DNA from: Geobacter sp. UBA698
Lineage (GTDB): Bacteria > Desulfobacterota > Desulfuromonadia > Geobacterales > Pseudopelobacteraceae
Reading direction: 5' to 3'
DNA: 15,900 bases
NCBI GenBank assembly: GCA_002298925.1
Contig: DBMM01000035.1
Location: 1 to 15,900, forward strand
In this document: positions 6,487 through 13,210 of the stretch, piece after piece
How the letters are laid out: every line of letters starts with the position of its first letter
Numbering within the stretch: the stretch's first letter is position 1
Notes under the pieces: generated by a model
What the model was told of the DNA's origin: nothing
Seen by the model: the letters and a program-made list of their open reading frames with translations, nothing else
Databases searched by the model: none
Position numbers and translations under genes: made by a program

Positions 6487-7356
6487 CTATCCGGACACAA
6501 CCCTCCGAAAAGCTTCAGCCTGATCAAAATCTCGTAGTTGCTCGTAAACCGTCACTAGTCGGCGTAGAATTGCTTGCCTTCTGGGCAACATTTTATTGAG
6601 AAACAGTAGCAGATCTCGCGATTCATCGTATCGTGCCATAAGTCCCAATATCGAGGCTTTCCGTAGAAATAGACCAGGAAGATCCCCTTGTCGTTCCATG
6701 CAAAGATCTACCATTCGCGCGGCATCATAGATACGCTCGGTCCGCAAATACGTTTCCAATGCCAGATATTCAAGATCGCCGATAACAGAGGTTTCATTCA
6801 CCAGCATTTCCGGCGACGCTTCAAGGGCCTGTAATACATCGAAATATCTTTCGTCCCGAAAGGCAGATCTAATCATGAGCAGAAAAGCAAAAGGGTCTCC
6901 TGATTGCTTATATTCAGTGCTGGCTACATTTTCCGCGCTTCTCCATTCCTCCTTTTCCATAAGCTCAAGAGTACGACTCGACCAATCCGCCCGTGGCTGA
7001 TGCGCATCAACCATGTATGGCCTGTCAGTATTGAAAGCCATTTGTGCATAGTATGCTTTATTGAAAGCATTCCTCAACTCGTCTACCGAATGCCATCGAT
7101 CATCCGGTTTCATCTCCAGACATCGAAGAACGACCTTCTCCAGGTTTGGACAAATGGATGAATTCAACTCACGCGGCTTAGGGAAAGGAGCATGGCGCAC
7201 AACCTGGGCCAAGGTGTCATGAGGGAGATGACCAGTGAGAAGTTGGTAGAGCAGCACTCCAAGACTATAGATGTCGTGTGCGATCCCCGGAGTGCCATTA
7301 CGTTGGCGGGTATCGGTTCCCACCATCAGGGTCCGAAGAGGACTTGCACCTCCAAG
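6487..7356 (-). pseudogene. truncated Ser/Thr protein kinase, C-lobe plus TPR-like tail
   Basis: An open frame with an internal ATG at 7326 (279 aa). Residues 18-36 (HDIYSLGVLLYQLLTGHLP) are kinase subdomain IX, and RCLEMKPDDRW near residue 70 is subdomain XI. The rest is helical and TPR-like (WRSAENVASTEYKQSGDPFAF, YDAARMVDLCMERQGDLPG, RYDESRDLLLFLNKMLP). The Gly-rich loop, VAIK lysine, HRD and DFG motifs are absent, because the frame is closed by a TGA at 7357-7359. About 200 N-terminal residues are missing, so no kinase activity is expected. The break coincides with a hairpin cluster and a tRNA-Phe scar, consistent with a recombination deletion. It may be expressed as a tail fragment, but it is best treated as a broken gene. 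Confidence 0.75.
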
Positions 7357-7359
7357 TCA

Positions 7360-7418
7360 CCAATCAGCCACCATAGCTGATTGGATGGCGCTTACGCGCC
7401 ACGCGCCATGCCTGGCGC
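7360..7418. repeat. cluster of three adjacent hairpins at the kinase truncation point
   Basis: CCAATCAGC (7360-7368) pairs with GCTGATTGG (7376-7384). Then TGGCGC (7386-7391) pairs with GCGCCA (7396-7401), and GCGCCA (7403-7408) pairs with TGGCGC (7413-7418). All stems are perfect. The four GGCGC arms could also pair in other combinations. The cluster lies between the broken kinase end and the tRNA-Phe terminator. Confidence 0.6.
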
Positions 7419-7422
7419 ACAA

Positions 7423-7460
7423 AGCAAAAGGCCCCCGGTCGGTATCGGGGGCCTTTTGCT
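7423..7460 (-). terminator. perfect 15-bp terminator hairpin after the tRNA-Phe scar
   Basis: AGCAAAAGGCCCCCG (7423-7437) and CGGGGGCCTTTTGCT (7446-7460) are exact reverse complements with an 8-base loop. The stem has a G/C core and flanking A4/T4 runs, so it would work in both directions. On the minus strand it lies 27 bases after the CCA end of the tRNA-Phe fragment and most likely was that tRNA's terminator. Confidence 0.85.
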
Positions 7461-7487
7461 ATCTATCGGTACTTCTTGAGTTTTTCA

Positions 7488-7537
7488 TGGTGCCAGGGAC
7501 GGAATTGAACCGCCCGACACGAGGATTTTTAGTCCTT
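7488..7537 (-). other. decayed 3' fragment of tRNA-Phe, putative attachment-site scar
   Basis: Read on the minus strand this is the 3' part of a tRNA: anticodon stem-loop, variable loop GTGTC, T-arm (GGCGG TTCAATT CCGTC) and CCTGGCACCA. The sequence matches tRNA-Phe, but the loop reads CTAAAAA (anticodon AAA instead of GAA), one G is inserted after the variable loop and one G is missing from the acceptor. The upstream D-arm and 5' half are absent. The integrase stop is 30 bases away. Integrases commonly use tRNA 3' ends, so this is probably an old att site and not a working tRNA. Confidence 0.7.
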
Positions 7538-7567
7538 GATATCAGGACAACTGGAGGCCAATATCTC

Positions 7568-8785
7568 TTATTTTACCAACTTCGCCACCGCAGATGCCTT
7601 ATGTTCCGGTGACAAATGAGCATATCGCAGAGTCATTTTCAGATCGGCATGCCCCATCAACTCTCGGACGGTGTTCAGGTCCTCCCCGGCCATAACCAGC
7701 TTGCTGGCAAAATCGTGACGAATATCATGCCAGCGAAAATTCTTTGTTTGAGCAGCTTTCATAAGATTGGACCAGGCTTTTTTGATGTTGTTCCGGACCT
7801 TCCCTTCCGCCCCTCCAAATACCAGAACGGAAGTTTCGTCAGACTGTTTTTTCCAGCCATTCAAAACAGCCAAGGCAATGGAATTAAGCGGGATATGCCT
7901 TGTCTTACCGGTCTTTGCCGTTCTCCCCAGAACCGTCATCACGGCATTGTCGAAATTTACCTGCGCCCACGCCAACTGAACCAGTTCCCCCCAGCGGATT
8001 CCGGTATGCAACGACAAAAGGATCATTGGCTTCAAATGGTCAACGTACGCAACTTCCGACAAATCAGGTAAAAGCGGATATCCCCGTTCCGCTCGCCATT
8101 TATTGGCACTGGCTCGGCCTTCCCTTGTCTTGCTTTCTCGATCATCCAATGCCGCCAGCAACCGTTTTTCCTCATCGTCACTAAGGTAGCGCACTCTCCC
8201 GTTATCCAGTTTGGCCGGTTTCAATTTTGTCAGCGGATTAGCAGAGAGATGGCCCCACTCAATCGCTGTCGTGAACATACTTTTCAGCACCGAAATATCA
8301 CGGTTGATGGTGGCCAGAGCCCGGCCGGCTTTAATCCGTGCTGTCCGCCACTGCTCAATCGTTCTCTGGTCAATATCCTCAAGAGAAGTGTCGCCAAACT
8401 CCTCGACAAAATATTTCAATCTTTTAACGGTTCCCTTGCCGTCCTTGTGATTCGCCTCAACCCAGGCAGAATATTCTTCTTCGACAAAGGATTCTAGGGT
8501 ATGCTTTTTCAACTCGACTTCTTTGGCGCCGGGATCAACTCCATGAACGAGTCCGGCAAGGATCTTTTTCGCATCATCTCTAGCTTGTACTGGAGTGAAT
8601 ACGGGATGCTTGCCGACCACCACCCTGGTCTGCTTACCTTGCCAACGGTATCGGACCAGGTAGATTATTGCACCGGTCGGTTGCACTCGTAAGGTGAACC
8701 CCTTCATGTCGGTATCGTAGATTTCGTAGGGTTTGCTTTTGAACTGGATTTTGGAAAGTAATTCTTTGCCGATCTTTGCTTTCAT
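7568..8785 (-). CDS. int: tyrosine recombinase integrase with N-terminal arm-binding domain
   Basis: About 405 aa. Residues 1-90 resemble the arm-type DNA-binding domain of P4-like integrases (YEIYDTDMKGFTLRV, YRWQGKQTRVVVGKHPVFT). Residues about 95-190 are the core-binding SAM-like domain. The catalytic domain has R264 (TGIRWGE), Lys near 291-294, H353 and R356 (HDIRHDFA), H379 (LMGHA) and nucleophile Y388 (TLRYAHLSP). All residues are present, so it should be active. ATG 8785 with GGGG about seven bases upstream is preferred over GTG 8806, which lacks a ribosome-binding site. Its 3' end abuts the tRNA-Phe scar and its 5' end faces the tRNA-Ala scar, so its true att site is ambiguous. It drives integration and excision of this or a previous element. 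Confidence 0.93.
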   Translation of the reverse strand: MKAKIGKELLSKIQFKSKPYEIYDTDMKGFTLRVQPTGAIIYLVRYRWQGKQTRVVVGKHPVFTPVQARDDAKKILAGLVHGVDPGAKEVELKKHTLESFVEEEYSAWVEANHKDGKGTVKRLKYFVEEFGDTSLEDIDQRTIEQWRTARIKAGRALATINRDISVLKSMFTTAIEWGHLSANPLTKLKPAKLDNGRVRYLSDDEEKRLLAALDDRESKTREGRASANKWRAERGYPLLPDLSEVAYVDHLKPMILLSLHTGIRWGELVQLAWAQVNFDNAVMTVLGRTAKTGKTRHIPLNSIALAVLNGWKKQSDETSVLVFGGAEGKVRNNIKKAWSNLMKAAQTKNFRWHDIRHDFASKLVMAGEDLNTVRELMGHADLKMTLRYAHLSPEHKASAVAKLVK

Positions 8786-8800
8786 ATTAACCCCAAACTT

Positions 8801-8820
8801 AAGCACATTGTAAGCACATT
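8801..8820. repeat. tandem 9-bp direct repeat upstream of int
   Basis: AAGCACATT occurs at 8801-8809 and again at 8812-8820, an 11-base period close to one helical turn. The repeats lie just upstream of the integrase start on its promoter side. They could be arm-type integrase sites or an operator for an excisionase-like protein. Beyond them, 8821-8948 shows no gene or clear motif. Confidence 0.35.
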
Positions 8821-8948
8821 ACGATAATACATCGAGCTATCCAGCAATGCAATGGTGAACAAGCATAAGTGCTTAACTAATTATAAATACAGCAATAAAT
8901 TGTTTGCCGGTGTATTTGGAGATATATCGCGATTGACAAAAAAACGCC

Positions 8949-8993
8949 TTCGCAACGCATAGGTCGAGAGTTCGATCCTCTTCGGCTCCACCA
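8949..8993 (+). other. 3' fragment of tRNA-Ala (best fit), putative attR
   Basis: From the anticodon loop onward the sequence is tRNA-like: loop TTCGCAA (anticodon CGC), stem strand CGCAT, variable loop AGGTC, T-arm GAGAG TTCGATC CTCTT, acceptor strand CGGCTCC, A, CCA. Loop anticodon CGC and acceptor GCTCC (which would give the G3.U70 pair) fit tRNA-Ala. The 5' half is not present: the upstream bases do not pair with CGCAT. Identity starting at the anticodon loop is typical of the crossover region of tyrosine integrases. An intact tRNA-Ala should lie at the other end of the element, left of this window. Confidence 0.7.
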
Positions 8994-8999
8994 ATAACA

Positions 9000-9036
9000 A
9001 AATGGCTTACAGTAATTTCTGTAGGCCATTTTTTTT
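9000..9036 (+). terminator. intrinsic terminator after the tRNA-Ala fragment
   Basis: AAATGGCTTACAG (9000-9012) pairs with CTGTAGGCCATTT (9019-9031), with one G.T pair, a 6-base loop and eight Ts (9029-9036). It begins six bases after CCA. It would be the native terminator of the tRNA and marks the start of the original chromosome to the right of the element. Confidence 0.85.
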
Positions 9037-9044
9037 GTCGCACA

Positions 9045-9185
9045 CTATGCGTGTAACCTTCAATGCGCCGAAACAACTTTCCATTGGGGCGTTGTCATAG
9101 CAATTCCCCTTGCGACTCATTGACGGTACGATTCCAAATTGTTTGATCAGTTTCTGGTAGTTCTGGAGCAGTACCGGCTACCGCA
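9045..9185 (-). pseudogene. IS3-family transposase (OrfB) remnant
   Basis: On the minus strand, two short pieces match the C-terminal part of the DDE integrase core of IS3/IS150-type transposases: GSRYCS, then a one-base frameshift, then YQKLIKQFGIVPS, MSRKGNCYDNAPMESCFGALK. The motif S-R-K-G-N-C-Y-D-N-A with the catalytic Glu of MES is diagnostic. Everything upstream is unrecognisable, and no inverted-repeat end or target duplication is visible. It is a dead fragment between the tRNA terminator and the first chromosomal gene. The remaining sequence to 9236 shows nothing else. Confidence 0.8.
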
Positions 9186-9236
9186 GGCAATCCATTATTT
9201 CGCTACGCGCAGACCAACGGTTAAATCAAGTCGCCA

Positions 9237-9653
9237 CTAGCCCGGTGGCAGGTCGCCGGTCATTTCCTGAAGCAGGTACAGCTTGGGGTTCAGGTCGCGC
9301 ACACACGACACCACCTCGCGCAGCTGCTGCTCATCCAGCCCGCACTCCTCATCGATCCCCTGAAACCAGCGAAAGCCCTTGGGCAACGGCGTCAAGGCCC
9401 CGTTTTTCAGCAACATCGCATCCACCACGTCGTTGACCCGGCCGGCGGCCTCCCACGGATCACGGTAATTGAACTGGCGCGCCACCACATGCAGCCCCAT
9501 TCCGTTGGGAAATATCGCCTTAACCTCGAAGGAGAACTCGCGCGGGGCACCATAGCTCTCTGACCTGCCGGAACGGACCTGCACTGTCGCTCCGGCCTCC
9601 CTGAGAATTTCACCGACCGACTCGGCCGTCATCGGTTTGTATTCGTTTTCCAT
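9237..9653 (-). CDS. hypothetical protein downstream of the MoxR/VWA-like pair
   Basis: A 138-aa soluble protein I do not recognise. It starts MENEYKPMTAESVGEILRE and has an alternating beta-like stretch (FSFEVKAIFPNGMGLHVVARQFNYRDPWEA) followed by helices (GRVNDVVDAMLL, CGLDEQQLREVVSCVRDL). There is no signal peptide, membrane helix or catalytic motif. GAGGAG lies about seven bases before the ATG. It begins 21 bases after the VWA-like gene stops and is on the same strand, so it is probably the last gene of the MoxR/VWA-like operon and may act with it as an adaptor or substrate. Its composition matches the chromosomal half. Confidence 0.75.
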   Translation of the reverse strand: MENEYKPMTAESVGEILREAGATVQVRSGRSESYGAPREFSFEVKAIFPNGMGLHVVARQFNYRDPWEAAGRVNDVVDAMLLKNGALTPLPKGFRWFQGIDEECGLDEQQLREVVSCVRDLNPKLYLLQEMTGDLPPG

Positions 9654-9674
9654 GCAACACTCCTCATCAATAAG

Positions 9675-10844
9675 TCAAATATCCAGCCGCAGCTCCACTC
9701 CCCATTGCACCGGCTTTTCCCCCTCGCCGGTCAGGACCCACAGGGTGGGGAACTCCATCTGTTCCGGGGCCGGGCCGATACCGTCGGTCAGGTAGATCAC
9801 CGCCGCCGGCAGGGGATGCATCGTGCGGGCATATTCAAAGACCGGCCGCAGATCGGTAAATCCGCCACCATCGTAGCGCTGCGCCACGCCGCGTGATCCG
9901 TTGAAACTCTCGATATGCTGGATGCGGCTGTTGGCGTAGAGCACGGTAATACAGGTGTCAGCACTGTGGGCGATGCGCAGCAGCTCGGCGGCAAAGGCTT
10001 CGCGCATGGCGACTATGTTGGTTGAGTCACTGACATCGATGCCCACCAGCAGGTTGAGACGCCGCCGTTTGCGGATGCCGGGGGTATCGTGGCTGAAACG
10101 GCGGTGCTCGCGCATCCAGGTGCTGCTGCGTCCGACACGGCCGGCAGCGGCAACGAACTGCCGCAGAACCAGCTGCCACGGGATCACTGACGGGCGCAGC
10201 AGACTGTTCACCACCATGCTGATCTCGGCCGGGATCTCGCCGTCGCTGCCGCGCAGGCTTTCGCAGGTAACGCTTCGAACCATCTCCTCTGCCAGCGCAA
10301 AAGGGGTACTGTCGCTTTCGCTCCAGAGCCCATGATCGTCCAGGGGGGCCCCGACAACCGCCTCTTCTCCCTGTCCGGCCGCACCCCGCTCCGAGCGATC
10401 GGCATCGCCGTAACCGCTTCCGTCCAGGTTACCGGTGTCGAAAGGAGGCACCAGCAGGTGATAGTAATCCTCGGCCGCCAACCCGTCTTCCATTCCGTAA
10501 TGCCCGGGCAAGAGCGCATCCTGTGGCAGGCCATCCAGGCCGGGATTGATGGCCAGATCGCAGCAGATGTCCCAGTCGTGCTGGTTACGCCCCTTGCGGC
10601 GCGCCATGTGCAGATGCAGCAGATGCTTGACCAGATGTTCCAGGAGCGCGCGCTGTTCAAGGCCAGCCAGGCGGGAAAAGCTGGCCGGATCGACCGATAG
10701 CAGCGGTATGCCGTCACGGATGGTCACGCCGGCCGGCTTGCCGGCCAGGACGCGCTGTTCGCGGCGCAGGTGGAGGATGAAATGGCCGTAGAACGGCCGC
10801 TCCCTGAGTAGCCTGACTACCGCCTTTTCCAGACAGTCGTCCAT
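9675..10844 (-). CDS. DUF2201-type putative metallopeptidase/VWA-like protein
   Basis: About 389 aa. The N-terminal ~110 residues resemble the putative metallopeptidase domain of the DUF2201 family (PLLSVDPASF, ALLEHLVKHLLHLHMARR, DWDICCDLAIN). The middle is acidic and Gly-rich, probably disordered. Residues about 262-389 are VWA-like with a metal-site motif DVSDS (270-274), Thr330 in GGGFTD and Asp354 in YLTDG. The HExxH zinc motif reads HLVKH (70-74), with no Glu. Start 10844 is chosen because AGAGG lies seven bases upstream; ATG 10850 is too close to that site. The gene begins 10 bases after the MoxR-like gene. MoxR/VWA pairs act as ATPase-adaptor machines in maturation or remodelling; the target here is unknown. 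Confidence 0.85.
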   Translation of the reverse strand: MDDCLEKAVVRLLRERPFYGHFILHLRREQRVLAGKPAGVTIRDGIPLLSVDPASFSRLAGLEQRALLEHLVKHLLHLHMARRKGRNQHDWDICCDLAINPGLDGLPQDALLPGHYGMEDGLAAEDYYHLLVPPFDTGNLDGSGYGDADRSERGAAGQGEEAVVGAPLDDHGLWSESDSTPFALAEEMVRSVTCESLRGSDGEIPAEISMVVNSLLRPSVIPWQLVLRQFVAAAGRVGRSSTWMREHRRFSHDTPGIRKRRRLNLLVGIDVSDSTNIVAMREAFAAELLRIAHSADTCITVLYANSRIQHIESFNGSRGVAQRYDGGGFTDLRPVFEYARTMHPLPAAVIYLTDGIGPAPEQMEFPTLWVLTGEGEKPVQWGVELRLDI

Positions 10845-10854
10845 GCACATGCCT

Positions 10855-11916
10855 CTAGTGCACCTCGACCGAGATGGCCCGCATGGCATCGAGAATGACA
10901 CTGTCATACTTGTCCTGGGCCAGTACCAGGGCCACTTCGGGGATCTTCAGCAGCGACTTGACCAGTCCAAAGCGCAGGTCGCGCGGCAAGACGGCGATAT
11001 AGGCCACCAGATGGGCCTCCTGCACCCCGCTCAGCTGGGGGGATGCCCGCAGGGTGGCGGTCAGATCGTTGATCGTGGCCGCCTGCACATCGTCGCGCTG
11101 GTTTTCGGCACGCAAGACCACATCCGGCCAGTCATTGAGCACCTCGGCCGCGGTCAGCGGTCGCCCCTTGCGGTCAGCCAGCCAGCGCATGAACATGATC
11201 GCCGCTTCCTTGCCGATAATGCCAGCATAGACCTCCATCTCCAGGTCACCGGGGAAGCGGCAGCACTTGCGCAGGGTGCTGACCATTTCCCAGCCCCGTT
11301 CGGTCGGTTCCACCTGCAGCTCCATCGGCGTTCCCTGGCGAGCCAGCATGCCCGAATTGCCGGCCAGAAAGCGGCGCACGTCCTCGGCCAGATCCCGCTC
11401 GACAGCATAGCGTGCCCAGCAATGGTAATCGCTTTCCACGAAGAGCATCACCATCCGGTCGATCAGCGCCCGATCAAGGGTGGCCACCTGATAGCTGCCG
11501 TCGGGCGGATTGATGCTGACCACCACCTTGTGGCGCCGCGACAGGCGATGGGTGTGCAGGGCGCGCTGTATCCCCTCCGCCGGAGGTTCGACAAACTGGA
11601 AAATAGCCTGCAGGGTGTCCTCCTGCTGGGCCCGGTTCAATTCGTCGCAGTGGATCAGCGTCGGCGGGTCATCATCACCCGGCAGCCAGGACGGGCGCGA
11701 CCAGTGCATCACATCCCCCTCGCGGAAGGGAATGCCCACCAGATCGCCAACCTCCATCTGCCCGAGACGCAGGGAGACATAGCGCCGCTCGATATCCCGG
11801 CAGGCCTGGATGATGCCGGCGGTTTTGCCGACACCCCGGTGGCCGACCACACAAGGGGTCAGGTCGGTTTTGGCGATGATCTCCTTGATGACCAGTTTCA
11901 TCTGTTCAACATTCAT
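10855..11916 (-). CDS. MoxR-like AAA+ ATPase
   Basis: A 353-aa protein with Walker A GHRGVGKT (25-32), Walker B LIHCDE (87-92), sensor 1 Asn in VVSINPP (136) and the arginine-bearing TLDRALIDRM (147-156), in the order expected for AAA+ proteins of the MoxR/CbbQ-like group. These form hexameric rings that remodel client proteins, usually with a VWA partner, and such a partner is encoded directly downstream. GGGAGC lies about five bases before the ATG at 11916. It is the first gene of a leftward operon preceded by a 277-base non-coding gap. The C-terminal third (EVYAGIIGKEAAIMFMRWL onward) looks specific to this subfamily. Confidence 0.88.
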   Translation of the reverse strand: MNVEQMKLVIKEIIAKTDLTPCVVGHRGVGKTAGIIQACRDIERRYVSLRLGQMEVGDLVGIPFREGDVMHWSRPSWLPGDDDPPTLIHCDELNRAQQEDTLQAIFQFVEPPAEGIQRALHTHRLSRRHKVVVSINPPDGSYQVATLDRALIDRMVMLFVESDYHCWARYAVERDLAEDVRRFLAGNSGMLARQGTPMELQVEPTERGWEMVSTLRKCCRFPGDLEMEVYAGIIGKEAAIMFMRWLADRKGRPLTAAEVLNDWPDVVLRAENQRDDVQAATINDLTATLRASPQLSGVQEAHLVAYIAVLPRDLRFGLVKSLLKIPEVALVLAQDKYDSVILDAMRAISVEVH

Positions 11917-12018
11917 ATTCTGCTCCCGACTAGTTATTCCGGTTCAAGATCAAAGCTGCAATCAGTGCGGCGAGGAGACACAGACAAACCCGCGATAATA
12001 GGGCTTTGACCGGCAACC

Positions 12019-12047
12019 TGAAACAGGACAACTATAATCCTGTTTCA
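12019..12047. repeat. perfect 10-bp inverted repeat upstream of the MoxR-like operon
   Basis: TGAAACAGGA (12019-12028) and TCCTGTTTCA (12038-12047) are exact reverse complements around a 9-base AT-rich loop (CAACTATAA). It lies about 100 bases before the MoxR-like gene, in the 11917-12193 gap. It could be an operator for that operon. No T-run follows, so it is not a good terminator. Confidence 0.5.
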
Positions 12048-12091
12048 CATACTAGCCATATTTTTGGTATCGATCAAGCATAAAGCCCAAT

Positions 12092-12132
12092 GAGAAAGAG
12101 GCCATGCAGCGGGCATGACCTCTTTCTCTTTT
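12092..12132. terminator. terminator hairpin downstream of gpsA
   Basis: GAGAAAGAGG (12092-12101) pairs with CCTCTTTCTC (12119-12128), and CATGC (12103-12107) with GCATG (12113-12117), leaving one mismatch and a 5-base loop. Four Ts follow on the plus strand. It lies about 60 bases beyond the gpsA stop and is the best candidate for ending that transcript, although the T-run favours the plus direction. Confidence 0.55.
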
Positions 12133-12193
12133 CCGGAATGTATAGTGATGACGAGCGCAACGCGACTGATTGCGCTTTGATCTGGAAACGGGA

Positions 12194-13210
12194 TCAGCCT
12201 TCCGCCTTGAGATCCCGCGCCATCAGTTCGGTGACCGCCTGACGGGCCGGTTTGTCCTCATGCAGGATCTGGTAGACTTTCTCCACGATCGGCATCTCCA
12301 CACCCAGGCGTCGGGAGAGCTGGTAAACCGATTCAGCCGTCTTGACCCCTTCGGCCACCATGCGCATCTCGCCCAGAATGTCGCTGAGCCGCATGCCCTG
12401 GCCCAGCTTGAAACCGACCGTGCGGTTGCGGGAGAGATCGCCGGTGCAGGTCAGCACCAGGTCGCCCATGCCGGCCAGACCGGCGAACGTGGCCGGTTGG
12501 GCTCCCATGGCCTGCCCCAGCCGGTTCATTTCGGCCAGGCCGCGGGTGATCAGGGCCGCCCGGGCGTTGTGGCCGAAGCCGAGACCGTCGCAGATGCCGG
12601 CAGCAATGGCGATGACGTTCTTGACCGCACCTCCCAGTTCCACCCCGGTGACATCACTGTTGGTATAGGCCCGGAAGACCTGGTTGCTGAGGACCGTCTG
12701 TACCCGCCGGGCGTATACCTCGTTTCGGCAGGCGGCCACGATCAGCGAAGGCAGCCCGGCGGCCACCTCGCGGGCAAAGGTCGGGCCAGACAGCGCCACG
12801 TAGCGCTCCAGCGCAGCCGGCCCCAGCAGTTCGGCACAGATCTGGGATACCGTCTGCAGCGAGTTCAGGGCGATGCCCTTGGAGGCGTTGACAATCACCG
12901 TTTCGGGCGTGATCAGGGCGGCCGCCTGGGAGAGGACACCGGCCATGACCTGCACCGGCGTCACCAGCAGGATCATGCTGCGGCCGGCCAGCGCCTCGGC
13001 CAGGCTGCTGGTGATTTTCAGCTCCTGATTCAGGGTGAATCCGGGCAGATATACGCTGTTGACTCCGCTGGCGGCCATCTCACGGGCCAGATCCTGCTCG
13101 TAGACCCACAAGACCGTATCATGGCCGTTGGCAGCCAGCAGATTGGCCAGGGCCGTGCCCCAGCTGCCGCCGCCGATAACCGCTATGCGCTCAACGCTAT
13201 TCTTCATCAT
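12194..13210 (-). CDS. gpsA: NAD(P)-dependent glycerol-3-phosphate dehydrogenase
   Basis: A 338-aa cytoplasmic enzyme that reduces dihydroxyacetone phosphate to sn-glycerol 3-phosphate for phospholipid synthesis. The N-terminal Rossmann motif GGGSWGTALANLLA, the segment KNVIAIAAGICDGLGFG with the catalytic Lys, NARAALITRGLAEM and GLAGMGDLVLTCTGDLSRNR are all characteristic and intact. Length is normal for the family. The start at 13210 (MMKNSVERIAV) is chosen because GGAGG lies nine bases upstream; the frame is open 11 codons further 5' without a comparable signal. It overlaps the end of the HEAT-like gene by 14 bases, which implies translational coupling and shared transcription. A hairpin after the stop probably ends the transcript. 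Confidence 0.97.
   Translation of the reverse strand: MMKNSVERIAVIGGGSWGTALANLLAANGHDTVLWVYEQDLAREMAASGVNSVYLPGFTLNQELKITSSLAEALAGRSMILLVTPVQVMAGVLSQAAALITPETVIVNASKGIALNSLQTVSQICAELLGPAALERYVALSGPTFAREVAAGLPSLIVAACRNEVYARRVQTVLSNQVFRAYTNSDVTGVELGGAVKNVIAIAAGICDGLGFGHNARAALITRGLAEMNRLGQAMGAQPATFAGLAGMGDLVLTCTGDLSRNRTVGFKLGQGMRLSDILGEMRMVAEGVKTAESVYQLSRRLGVEMPIVEKVYQILHEDKPARQAVTELMARDLKAEG

Noticed and set aside
7360..7460. Hairpin series as a CRISPR array or integron attC site
   Set aside because: Arms differ in sequence and length, there are no regular spacers, and no attC consensus or integron integrase is present.
8786..8806. GTG 8806 as the integrase start
   Set aside because: No ribosome-binding site precedes it and it overlaps the direct repeats; ATG 8785 fits the usual N-terminus better.
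8949..8993. A complete functional tRNA gene
   Set aside because: The upstream bases do not form the 5' acceptor strand, D-arm or the 5' half of the anticodon stem. A tmRNA 3' end was also considered, but the AGGTC variable loop and Ala-type anticodon loop fit a tRNA better.
8873..9076. Minus-strand 67-aa frame with GGAEEDRTLDLCVAKA
   Set aside because: This is the antisense translation of the tRNA fragment and its terminator, a known type of spurious protein. No ribosome-binding site supports it.
9955..10717. Overlapping frames on both strands within the VWA-like gene
   Set aside because: Arg/Ser/Cys/Trp-rich products typical of out-of-frame reading; no start signals.
10843..12009. Long plus-strand frame (388 aa) opposite the MoxR-like gene
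   Set aside because: Its sequence is low in recognisable motifs and rich in Gln, His and Gly, as antisense frames of GC-rich genes are. The minus-strand frame has complete AAA+ motifs.
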